This document shows, one piece after another, positions 52,747-60,391 of a stretch of 64,000 bases of DNA. How positions within the stretch are numbered: position 1 is the stretch's first letter; the number at the start of each line of letters is the position of its first letter. The position numbers and the translations under genes were made by a program. The stretch is from Wenyingzhuangia aestuarii (GTDB taxonomy: Bacteria; Bacteroidota; Bacteroidia; Flavobacteriales; Flavobacteriaceae): contig NZ_JAATJG010000010.1 of the NCBI RefSeq assembly GCF_011927765.1, positions 89,393-153,392 of the forward strand. Direction: 5' to 3'. The notes under the pieces are model-generated. The model did not search any database and had not been told where the DNA came from. It saw only the letters and a list, made by a program, of their open reading frames with translations.

Positions 52747-53208
52747 ATGAAAACAATTAAAAACATATTCTTAGCTTTTTTTGTGGCAATGCTGAGTATT
52801 GTTTCTGCGCATGCTCAAGATGAAAAATGTGTGAATAGTGGGTCTTTAACAGCTGCTCAAAAAGAAATGATTCATGCTCAGAGAGAAAAAATTAAAGAGA
52901 ATAAAGAGGCTTTTAAAGCCATGTTAACCAAGGAACAATTGGCTATTCTTGAAAATAAAGAAATGACTAGGAGTGAAAAAAGAGAGGCTTTAAAAAATTC
53001 TTTCACAGAGGCTCAGAGAAAAATCTTAATAAAGAGTAAGGAAAGACTTAGAAAAGACAAAGAAGCTTTTATGTCAACATTAACAGAAGAGCAAAAGGAG
53101 CTAATGCATGCTAGAAGAAAGGCATATGAAGAAAAATGTAAAAATGGTGATGATTGTAAGGAAGAAGAAATGAGAGGTAGAAGGGGACATGGATACAATC
53201 ATGAGTAA
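52747..53208 (+). CDS. Spy/CpxP-like periplasmic protein
   Basis: A 153-residue exported helical protein. Seen: signal peptide ending AHAQ, then two related helical repeats, KIKENKEAFKAMLTKEQLAIL and RLRKDKEAFMSTLTEEQKELM, with LT-EQ motifs like the LTxxQ of Spy/CpxP, and a Lys/Glu-rich, Gly/Arg-ended tail (GRRGHGYNHE). Relatives are chaperone or metal-sensing envelope proteins. It is third in an operon with an ECF sigma factor, so it could be the sensor or a target. Confidence 0.72.
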   Translation: MKTIKNIFLAFFVAMLSIVSAHAQDEKCVNSGSLTAAQKEMIHAQREKIKENKEAFKAMLTKEQLAILENKEMTRSEKREALKNSFTEAQRKILIKSKERLRKDKEAFMSTLTEEQKELMHARRKAYEEKCKNGDDCKEEEMRGRRGHGYNHE

Positions 53209-53233
53209 TTATATTGTAAGATCTATATAAATT

Positions 53234-53267
53234 AAAAAGCGGCTTGTTACCTAACAAGCCGCTTTTT
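53234..53267. terminator. Bidirectional terminator after the Spy-like gene
   Basis: A 16-bp stem (53234-53249 with 53252-53267) with A and T ends; it serves convergent genes on both strands. Confidence 0.93.
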
Positions 53268-53288
53268 TTATGCCGTAATTTTAGGCTA

Positions 53289-53522
53289 TTATAGTTTGTG
53301 GATTTTTTTATACTCCAACCAATCTAAATATAAGTTTTCGGTTTTCGTTCTAGCCCAAGGGGTGGTTCTTAAAAACTTTAGGCTACTTTTAAAAGTAGGG
53401 TTGTTTCCAAAACACTTAATTCCTGTTTCTTTTTCCATTTCTTCCCAACCTAGGTTTTCAATCAATTCGGTAAGAATATCGGCTAATTTAATACCGTGTA
53501 GCGGATTATTTGCTTGTGTCAT
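53289..53522 (-). CDS. VF530 family (DUF2132) protein
   Basis: A 77-residue small protein. Seen: NPLHGIKLADILTELIENLGW, EKETGIKCFGNNPTFKSSLKFLRTTPWAR and VE-like ENLYLDWL, the complete VF530 pattern. Family structure is known but the function is not; DNA binding has been suggested. ATG 53522 is used because upstream residues are leader-like. Confidence 0.88.
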   Translation of the reverse strand: MTQANNPLHGIKLADILTELIENLGWEEMEKETGIKCFGNNPTFKSSLKFLRTTPWARTKTENLYLDWLEYKKIHKL

Positions 53523-53775
53523 AAATCGTAAATATAAATACAAAAATAAGCTCAAAAAATGAATAAAGGAACTAAATGTAATAAGGAATATGGTTTAGAA
53601 TTCTGTTTTTAGGATAAAAAGACCAAATATTTTGATGAACTAGCGTTATTGCCCAAAATTTTCTTTCATAGTGTATAATTTGTGTGCATGCGTAAACCAG
53701 TGATTTTTTGAATTAAACATATTGTTTTTTTAAAGTCTAACACTAGAACATTTAAATCAAAAATTAAAAGAGAGT

Positions 53776-55347
53776 ATGAACTATTTATTAAAATTATTGT
53801 TTTTGTTAGTGTTATTCTTAAAGGTAGGTTTGTTTAGTAGCAGTGCCCAAAAGAAACCTAATTTACTTTATATTATTACAGATGAACATAACTTTAGAAC
53901 TATTGGAGCTTATAGAGAGTTACTGTCTAAAGAAGAAGCTTTTATGTGGGGTAGTACAGTTGTAGAAACCCCTAACTTAGATTATTTAGCTCATAATGGA
54001 GCTATTTTAACAAGCATGTATGCTGCCTCTCCTTCGTGTACACCGTCAAGAGCGGCTATGTTTACAGGTAGCTATCCTCACACGGTTAAAATGCCTAAAA
54101 ACGGATATGTATTGGATCACAATATTGCTACTCTAGCAGATGTTTTAGTAGAAAATGGCTATGAAACAGGGTATACAGGTAAATTGCACTTAATTGGGCA
54201 TCCTAAACCTAATTGGTCTCCAGAATATAGTTACGGATTTCAACATAAGAAGTACATGTTTAACGGGGGGCATTGGAAAAAGTTTGAGCTAGATAATTTG
54301 GGAAATCCCAAAGTAGGAAGCGTAAATGCTAAAGGAGAGCCTAACACAAAATTAAATGGTGCCGATGAAAAATCTTTTGCTACGGATTGGTTAACAGATA
54401 GAGCGCTTGAATTTATAGATTCAAAAAAAGATTCAAAAGCTCCGTTTTTTCAGGTGATTAGTTTTCCAGATCCTCATACCAATAATACAGTAAGAGCTCC
54501 GTACGATACTATGTATAATAGTAAAGATATTGAATTACCTAAAACGTTTAGCTTAACGTTTGATACTGATAAGCCAGGTTGGTGGAATCCAGAATTAGAT
54601 TTTGCTGCCAATAAAAAATCAAACAAAAAGAAAAAAAAGGATGAGAATGAACATACTGATTCAGGAAAGTTTAAAAAAGGATATACCCCCGAAAAAATAA
54701 AAACAAAATTAAAAAGTGATATTACTCAGTACTTTGGAATGGTAAAATGTATTGACGATAATATAGGTAAGATAATTCATAGATTAAAAAAGAACGGACA
54801 ATTAGAAAATACAATCATCATCTTTTCGTCTGATCATGGAGATTTATTAGGAGAATATGGTAGAGATAACAAAGGAGTTCCTCAAGAAGGATCTGCTAAA
54901 ATTCCATTTATTGTTTATTATCCTAATTTAATAAAACCAGGAACTATTGTAAACAAAGCTGCTAATAATACCGATTTAATGGATACCGCATTGGCTTTAA
55001 TGGATGTTACAGATTTTGACCCAAATACAACAGAGGGTAGAGATATTAGTCCTTGGTTGTTAGGAAAAGAGAAGGAATCTTTAGAAGATATTACTTTTGT
55101 AACCTATCAATGGTGGACAGCTGTAATAACAGATAGATATAAATTAATTTTAGACAAAGGTATGACCAAGCCTTGGCTAATTGATTTAGAAAAAAATCCA
55201 GATGAGTTAACCAATTTTATTGATGACCAAGCCTATCAGCCAATTGTTAAAAAATTAGCAAAAGCATTAAAAGAGTACGGAAAAAAACACAAAGATCCTG
55301 TGGTTTTAGATGCTAAAATTAACAGTCAATTAAATAAACTGATCTAA
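53776..55347 (+). CDS. Secreted sulfatase (S1 family)
   Basis: A 523-residue exported sulfatase. Seen: signal peptide (about 1-24), metal site TDEHN (35-39), the formylglycine motif C88-TPSR with GSYP following, and a second metal site SSDHGDLLGEYG. It cleaves sulfate esters after Cys conversion by a maturase not present in this window. A Lys-rich insert (KKSNKKKKKDENEH, about 277-290) is unusual. It is monocistronic, with no glycoside hydrolase or SusC/D nearby; the substrate is unknown, possibly an algal or small sulfate ester. Confidence 0.9.
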   Translation: MNYLLKLLFLLVLFLKVGLFSSSAQKKPNLLYIITDEHNFRTIGAYRELLSKEEAFMWGSTVVETPNLDYLAHNGAILTSMYAASPSCTPSRAAMFTGSYPHTVKMPKNGYVLDHNIATLADVLVENGYETGYTGKLHLIGHPKPNWSPEYSYGFQHKKYMFNGGHWKKFELDNLGNPKVGSVNAKGEPNTKLNGADEKSFATDWLTDRALEFIDSKKDSKAPFFQVISFPDPHTNNTVRAPYDTMYNSKDIELPKTFSLTFDTDKPGWWNPELDFAANKKSNKKKKKDENEHTDSGKFKKGYTPEKIKTKLKSDITQYFGMVKCIDDNIGKIIHRLKKNGQLENTIIIFSSDHGDLLGEYGRDNKGVPQEGSAKIPFIVYYPNLIKPGTIVNKAANNTDLMDTALALMDVTDFDPNTTEGRDISPWLLGKEKESLEDITFVTYQWWTAVITDRYKLILDKGMTKPWLIDLEKNPDELTNFIDDQAYQPIVKKLAKALKEYGKKHKDPVVLDAKINSQLNKLI

Positions 55348-55365
55348 AAAAAATAAAAAAGAGAC

Positions 55366-55400
55366 AAACAGCTTACTTGTAAAAGGTAAGCTGTTTTTTT
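55366..55400 (+). terminator. Intrinsic terminator of the sulfatase gene
   Basis: Stem 55366-55376 with 55386-55396 (11 bp) and a T run to about 55400. Confidence 0.85.
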
Positions 55401-55461
55401 ATGGAATCCTTAAAATAAAAAAGTTACAGAAATCAATAGCCGTAAAATAGACACGTTTTTG

Positions 55462-55469
55462 TACTTTTG
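55462..55469 (+). promoter_or_regulatory. -7 box of the ABC-F gene
   Basis: TACTTTTG matches TAnnTTTG, 22 bases before ATG 55492, and excludes the longer reading that starts at 55459. Confidence 0.6.
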
Positions 55470-55491
55470 CACCAAATTTAAAAGAAGAGTC

Positions 55492-57111
55492 ATGTTAACA
55501 GTTTCAAATCTATCGGTACAATTCGGTAAAAGAGTATTATTCGATGAAGTGAATACAAAATTCGTACAAGGAAATTGCTATGGGGTTATTGGAGCCAACG
55601 GAGCAGGAAAATCTACTTTTCTAAAGATCATATCTGGAAAAATGGAGCCTACTTCTGGTCATGTAACTTTAGATCCAGGAAAACGTATGTCTGTATTAAC
55701 TCAAGATCATTATGCTTTTGATGAATATACAGTGTTAGAGGCAGTGTTAATGGGAAATAAAGAACTTTATAAAATAAAGTCAGAAATAGATGCCTTGTAT
55801 GCTGATTATACAGATGAAAATGCTGAAAAAATTGGAGAGCTACAAGTAAAGTTTGAAGAAATGGATGGTTGGAATGCCGATGCAGCTGCTGCGACCATGT
55901 TGTCTAACTTAGGAATTAAAGATGATATTCATTATACTTTATTAGCCGATTTAGATGGTAAAACCAAAGTACGTGTGTTATTAGCACAATGTTTGTTTGG
56001 TAAGCCAGATGTGCTAATTATGGATGAGCCTACCAACGATTTGGATTTTGAAACCATTGCTTGGTTAGAGAACTTTTTAGCTAATTATGAAAATACAGTA
56101 ATTGTAGTATCGCATGACCGTCACTTTTTAGATGCAGTTTGTACACATATTTCTGATATCGATTTTGGAAAAATTAATCATTATTCAGGAAACTATACAT
56201 TCTGGTACGAGTCTTCTCAGTTAGCAGCTAAACAACGTCAGCAAGCCAACAAAAAAGCAGAAGATAAAAAGAAAGAATTAGAAGAGTTTATTCGTCGTTT
56301 CTCTGCAAACATGGCAAAATCTAAACAGGCTACCTCTCGTAAGAAAATGATTGAAAAATTAAATGTGGACGATATCCAGCCATCTAGCCGTAGATATCCA
56401 GCCATTATTTTTGATAGAGATAGAGAAGCAGGAGATCAAATTTTAAACATAGAAAACTTATCAAAAACCTTTGAAGGAGAAGTTTTATTTAAAGATATTG
56501 ATATCAATTTATCTAAAGGAGATAAAGTTTTAGTCGTATCTAAAAACTCTAGAGCAGTTACAACTTTCTACCAAACAATTATGGGGAATGAAACGGCTGA
56601 AACGGGTGAATACAAATGGGGTATTACAACCAACCAATCGTATTTACCATCAGATAACTCTGAGTTTTTTGTAGACGAAAAATTAAACTTGGTAGACTGG
56701 TTACGTCAGTATGCTAAAACAGAAGAGGAGAGAGAAGAGGTTCACTTAAGAGGTTTCTTAGGGAAAATGATTTTTAGTGGAGAAGAAGCGTTAAAAAAAT
56801 GTAACGTTTTATCTGGAGGTGAAAAAGTACGTTGTATGTTGTCTAGAATGATGATGACAAGAGCAAATGTTTTAGTTTTAGATGAACCTACCAATCACTT
56901 AGATTTAGAATCTATTCAAGCATTAAACAACTCTTTAAAGAATTTTAAAGGAACCGTATTGTTTTCTACACATGACCACGAATTTGCACAAACAGTAGCT
57001 AATAGAATTATAGAAATTACTCCTAAAGGTGTTATTGATAAATACGCTACTTTTGATGAATATTTAGACGATCCAAAAATTAAAGAATTAAGAGCTAAAA
57101 TGTATGAATAG
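55492..57111 (+). CDS. ABC-F family ATPase (YbiT-like)
   Basis: A 539-residue cytosolic protein with two ABC domains and no membrane part. Seen: Walker A GANGAGKST in the first domain, DEPTNDLDFETIAWLENFL, the charged linker KKAEDKKKELEEFIRRFSANMAKSKQ, then the second domain with signature VLSGGEKVR and DEPTNHLDLESIQALN. The second Walker A is degenerate (VVSKNSRAVTT), so only the first site may hydrolyse normally. ABC-F proteins act on the ribosome. It ends at a bidirectional terminator. Confidence 0.93.
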   Translation: MLTVSNLSVQFGKRVLFDEVNTKFVQGNCYGVIGANGAGKSTFLKIISGKMEPTSGHVTLDPGKRMSVLTQDHYAFDEYTVLEAVLMGNKELYKIKSEIDALYADYTDENAEKIGELQVKFEEMDGWNADAAAATMLSNLGIKDDIHYTLLADLDGKTKVRVLLAQCLFGKPDVLIMDEPTNDLDFETIAWLENFLANYENTVIVVSHDRHFLDAVCTHISDIDFGKINHYSGNYTFWYESSQLAAKQRQQANKKAEDKKKELEEFIRRFSANMAKSKQATSRKKMIEKLNVDDIQPSSRRYPAIIFDRDREAGDQILNIENLSKTFEGEVLFKDIDINLSKGDKVLVVSKNSRAVTTFYQTIMGNETAETGEYKWGITTNQSYLPSDNSEFFVDEKLNLVDWLRQYAKTEEEREEVHLRGFLGKMIFSGEEALKKCNVLSGGEKVRCMLSRMMMTRANVLVLDEPTNHLDLESIQALNNSLKNFKGTVLFSTHDHEFAQTVANRIIEITPKGVIDKYATFDEYLDDPKIKELRAKMYE

Positions 57112-57131
57112 TATATTTTTAAAAAAGCATA

Positions 57132-57167
57132 AAAAAAGCGAATCCTAATTTTAGGATTCGCTTTTTT
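57132..57167. terminator. Bidirectional terminator between ABC-F and B12 lipoprotein genes
   Basis: A perfect palindrome (57132-57148 with 57151-57167, 17-bp arms) with A and T ends. Confidence 0.93.
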
Positions 57168-57186
57168 ATTTATAAATAATTTGTTG

Positions 57187-58086
57187 TTATTCTACAGCAT
57201 CCGTAACAGATAAATCTACTGCACCTTTTATTTCGGTAGACATTTCTCCTAGCCATCCCATTTCTACTTGGGCACCAGTGTATACTTTTACAAAGTCAAT
57301 TCCTTGTAAAGTAACAGGGTCCATATTGTCATCTACAGCCCAGTCAATATCAAAAGCATTTCCATTTCCATTTTTACTATAATCAGCATCATAATTATCT
57401 ACATATCCCCAGTCTAAAGGTTCTGTGGATATAAAACCAGTACCCTTTACAGTAGGAAAAATTCTAGTACCTACGTAGGTAACTTGTTCCTGTTCTTCTA
57501 TAAAAAGAGGGTATTTGTTAAGCGTTCCCGCACTAACACTTCCGTTATTTCCTTTGTTGTCTGTCCAGGTAACAGCCTCAGTATCGCTTTTAGGGTTGGT
57601 GTAGGTTGTTTCGTATTTGTATATAGTTCCTGCTGTTTTATGTGCGCTTCCCGCAATTTCATACCAAGTATCATCTGCTAAACCATTTCCATTTTCATCA
57701 AAAGAAACTTGTACAATTCCGGGTTCAGAAAAAGAAGAAAAAGCATTTCCATAAATAATAAAATCTTTATCATTTGTTCTGTTAACTACGGTATGATCAA
57801 AAGTAAATACAATAGAACCACCCCAAGCACCTAAAGAAATAAGTCCTGTTTTTCCACCTACTATTGTTTCGGCAGATTCTAAATTTCCTAGATTTTTATT
57901 AATATATAATCCTGCTGCGGGTCTATATGATAAAACTTCAGAAATATACTTGCTACTTTCTGTGGTAATAGGTCTTGCATATGCTGCATAAACGTCTACC
58001 GTTTCAATGGTTTCTTCTTTTTCACAAGCAGTGAATGTAAAAAGAGATAAGCCTAAAAATGCTGCTAAAAAATGTTTGTTTGTCAT
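57187..58086 (-). CDS. Surface lipoprotein under B12 riboswitch control
   Basis: A 299-residue lipoprotein, probably a cobalamin-capture accessory. Seen: lipobox FTAC (C21), a beta-rich domain with RPAAGLYINKNLGN, GLISLGAWGGSIVFTFDH, DFIIYGNAFSSFSEPGIVQVSFDENGNG, WYEIAGSAH and FDIDWAVDD. Proteins of this type sit beside btuB receptors in B12-regulated Bacteroidota operons (recalled). Here the gene is alone: no btuB, btuG or ABC genes follow, and the next gene is convergent. The riboswitch 122 bases upstream on the same strand makes regulation by cobalamin clear; ligand binding is inference. Confidence 0.78.
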   Translation of the reverse strand: MTNKHFLAAFLGLSLFTFTACEKEETIETVDVYAAYARPITTESSKYISEVLSYRPAAGLYINKNLGNLESAETIVGGKTGLISLGAWGGSIVFTFDHTVVNRTNDKDFIIYGNAFSSFSEPGIVQVSFDENGNGLADDTWYEIAGSAHKTAGTIYKYETTYTNPKSDTEAVTWTDNKGNNGSVSAGTLNKYPLFIEEQEQVTYVGTRIFPTVKGTGFISTEPLDWGYVDNYDADYSKNGNGNAFDIDWAVDDNMDPVTLQGIDFVKVYTGAQVEMGWLGEMSTEIKGAVDLSVTDAVE

Positions 58087-58207
58087 TTGTTTGTATTTAA
58101 AATAGTTGATAATTCACATTATTTTAAAAACAAAACACCAAGGAATGATAGGATAAATCCAATAAAATTTACCCAAAGCTATAACTCCCGAAAGCTTTGT
58201 TTTTTGT

Positions 58208-58396
58208 GATTATTGGCAGGTATTCTGACTCATTCCACTTGGTTAACCCTTCCCATCTTGTTACAGACAGTGGTATGTTAAAAAGTGTTTTCTGTAATTA
58301 AACAGAGGAATTTACAGCAGCGGGAACTGTTCAGGATTTACACCTGATTCCCTTTTAATGCACTTACTTTAGTATAAATAAGCGCAACCAAAAATC
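58208..58396 (-). promoter_or_regulatory. Cobalamin (B12) riboswitch
   Basis: On the minus strand: P1 arm GATTTTTGG (58396-58388), conserved AAAAGGGAATCAGGTG then AAATCCTGAACAG and TTCCCGCTGCTGTAA, a variable arm, and GAGTCAGAATACCTGCC (58231-58215), closed by CCAATAATC (58216-58208), which pairs with the P1 arm at 8 of 9 positions. These are the B12-box landmarks of the AdoCbl-type element. It represses the downstream lipoprotein when B12 is plentiful. Confidence 0.96.
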
Positions 58397-58400
58397 GGTG

Positions 58401-58408
58401 CAAAACTA
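58401..58408 (-). promoter_or_regulatory. -7 box feeding the B12 riboswitch
   Basis: CAAAACTA on the plus strand reads TAGTTTTG on the minus strand (TAnnTTTG). Transcription would start within a few bases of the riboswitch P1 arm, which supports both calls. Confidence 0.65.
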
Positions 58409-58515
58409 TAATATTTTAAAGTCTAAATAAAACAAAAAAAGAAATATAAATTAAAAGCTTGTTACATTGAGTTTTAGGTAGGAGTCACTGTGAGTTTAAG
58501 ATGATTTAGAGAGAT

Positions 58516-58548
58516 AAAAAAAGCCTACTTTTTTAGTAGGCTTTTTTT
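58516..58548 (-). terminator. Intrinsic terminator of the STAS-like gene
   Basis: Stem 58516-58529 with 58535-58548 (14 bp). On the minus strand it directly follows, and touches, the stop codon, with a T tail beyond. Confidence 0.88.
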
Positions 58549-59003
58549 TATTCTTGTAATTCATCAATAGTTTTGTTGATGTATTCATGATAAGATGAAT
58601 TAATGTTTAACCATCTAATAGCTGAACTTAAAGTGCTGAATGTTTCGTAATCACGGTCTGTAAAGTTTTCGTTGATAGAAAAAATCATAGAAGTAACAAC
58701 TTGTTCCGTATTAGAGGTTAGTACAGCTAATCTTGCTAAACCTGTAAGTTTTAAGTTGTCAAACACCCAAAGTCCTAAAGCATCAAGCTCTTCTTTAGTG
58801 ATGTTAATAATTGAATTTCTAATGTCAATAATAAAAACAAAATCAGAATTAAATTTAGGATCGTTTATTATTTTTAACATAGATTTTTTAGTGGCATCAA
58901 GTGTTAAAACACCTTGATAGTACTCAATAATCAAACCTACCTCATCTAAAATGACGTATTTTTGAATACCTATGTTAATATTATGCTCTATTGGTGCATT
59001 CAT
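58548..59003 (-). CDS. STAS/SpoIIAA-like protein
   Basis: A 151-residue soluble protein. Seen: VGLIIEYYQGVLTLDATKKSMLKIINDPKF, DFVFIIDIRNSIINIT, LARLAVLTSNTEQVVTSMIF and a C-terminal RWLNINSSYHEYI, resembling the SpoIIAA-like/STAS fold. Function unknown. It lies between the B12 riboswitch and the metH promoter but on the minus strand, away from metH. Confidence 0.62.
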   Translation of the reverse strand: MNAPIEHNINIGIQKYVILDEVGLIIEYYQGVLTLDATKKSMLKIINDPKFNSDFVFIIDIRNSIINITKEELDALGLWVFDNLKLTGLARLAVLTSNTEQVVTSMIFSINENFTDRDYETFSTLSSAIRWLNINSSYHEYINKTIDELQE

Positions 59004-59186
59004 GTTGGGGTGGGGTATGTGTATATATGTTTATAAAAATAGTCTTTTTTTTAGTTTTTCAAAACTGTGAGATAACGTAGTCTATAAAATAAAAAAATGG
59101 ATTTCTCAATCCTGTTTTACTAGTATAATCTTTTAAAATTCTTAATCTTCTCAATTCTCTGTCTTTAATACTAGCATAATAAACCT

Positions 59187-59240
59187 TATATTTGCTCGTC
59201 AAAATAATAGGTAAGAATTATCCGTAATTCCGACCTATTA
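59187..59240 (+). promoter_or_regulatory. metH promoter and structured leader
   Basis: TATATTTG (59187-59194) is an exact TAnnTTTG. Just downstream, the leader forms TAATAGGT (59205-59212) with ACCTATTA (59233-59240), a 2x2 internal loop, and GAATTA (59215-59220) with TAATTC (59225-59230) around TCCG. The hairpin nearly fills the leader and ends 14 bases before the ATG. It does not match the SAM or B12 riboswitches I know. Confidence 0.6.
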
Positions 59241-59254
59241 GCCAAAGAAAAAAT

Positions 59255-60250
59255 ATGGCAAATATTAGAGAAGAAATAAAGAAAAGAATTTTAGTGTTGG
59301 ATGGTGCTATGGGTACCATGATTCAGCAATACAAATTTACCGAAGAAGATTATAGAGGAGAGCAGTTTAAAGACTGGCATGTTTCTGTAAAAGGTAATAA
59401 TGATATGTTGTCTATAACACAACCTACAGCCATTAAAGAAATACATGCAAAGTATTTTGAAGCGGGTGCAGATATAGCAGAAACCAATACGTTTTCTAGT
59501 ACGACCATTGCGATGGCAGACTACGAAATGGAAAATTATGTGTATCAACTAAACTATGAATCTGCAAAAATAGCCAAAGAAGTAGCAGATGAGTTTACGG
59601 CTAAAGAACCACACAAACCTCGTTTTGTAGCAGGTTCTATAGGACCTACAAACCGTACGTTAAGTATGTCTCCAGATGTAAACGATCCTGGATTTAGAGC
59701 GGTAACTTTTGATGAGTTGCGCATTGCTTACAAACAACAAACAGAAGCTTTGTTGGATGGTGGGGTAGATGTTTTATTGGTAGAAACTGTTTTTGATACC
59801 TTAAATGCAAAAGCAGCATTGTTTGCTATTGAAGAGGTAAAAGCAGAAAGAGGAATTGATGTGCCAGTAATGTTAAGCGGAACCATTACGGATGCTTCTG
59901 GTAGAACGTTATCAGGACAAACTGCTGAAGCTTTCTTAATCTCGGTGTCTCACATTCCTTTGTTAAGTGTAGGATTGAACTGTGCTTTAGGAGCTGATGC
60001 TTTGGTACCTCACTTAGAAGCTATTGCTAGCAATACACAATACGGAGTTTCTGCACATCCAAATGCAGGGTTGCCCAATGCTTTTGGAGAGTATGATGAG
60101 TCTCCATCACAAATGGCCTCTCAAATTCAAGGATATTTTGATAAGAATTTAATCAATATTATTGGAGGATGTTGTGGTACTACACCAGCACATATTAAAG
60201 CCATTGCAGATATTGCTGCAGTAGCAGAACCAAGAAAAGTAATCGCCTAA
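59255..60250 (+). CDS. metH: Methionine synthase, homocysteine-binding half
   Basis: N-terminal part of cobalamin-dependent methionine synthase as a separate 331-residue protein. Seen: [49 protein letters not shown], and the zinc cysteines in GLNCALG and [11 protein letters not shown]. With the 898-residue half, the total (1,229) equals a full MetH (about 1,227). Its stop overlaps the start of the 33-codon gene (TAATG). The fold binds zinc and activates homocysteine. Confidence 0.95.
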   Translation: MANIREEIKKRILVLDGAMGTMIQQYKFTEEDYRGEQFKDWHVSVKGNNDMLSITQPTAIKEIHAKYFEAGADIAETNTFSSTTIAMADYEMENYVYQLNYESAKIAKEVADEFTAKEPHKPRFVAGSIGPTNRTLSMSPDVNDPGFRAVTFDELRIAYKQQTEALLDGGVDVLLVETVFDTLNAKAALFAIEEVKAERGIDVPVMLSGTITDASGRTLSGQTAEAFLISVSHIPLLSVGLNCALGADALVPHLEAIASNTQYGVSAHPNAGLPNAFGEYDESPSQMASQIQGYFDKNLINIIGGCCGTTPAHIKAIADIAAVAEPRKVIA

Positions 60251-60351
60251 TGAAAACAAAGTGGAAAAAATACTATCCTTATTTTTTAGACGTATGGCAA
60301 TACGTTTTTATTGTGGTGTTTTTCATTATTGCATCATTAGTGATTTTATAA
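60250..60351 (+). CDS. 33-residue membrane micropeptide between the metH halves
   Basis: A 33-codon reading frame: ATG overlaps the metH first-half stop by one base (TAATG). Seen: a basic, aromatic N-terminus (KTKWKKYYPYFLDVWQ) and one hydrophobic helix (about 18-33, YVFIVVFFIIASLVIL), ending in TAA; the second metH half starts 41 bases later. The positive-inside pattern and coupling suggest a real single-pass membrane peptide. Function unknown; no homologue known to me. Confidence 0.6.
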   Translation: MKTKWKKYYPYFLDVWQYVFIVVFFIIASLVIL

Positions 60352-60391
60352 ATATAGCCCTTTGGGCAAAAAGATTTAAGCCTTAAAAAGC

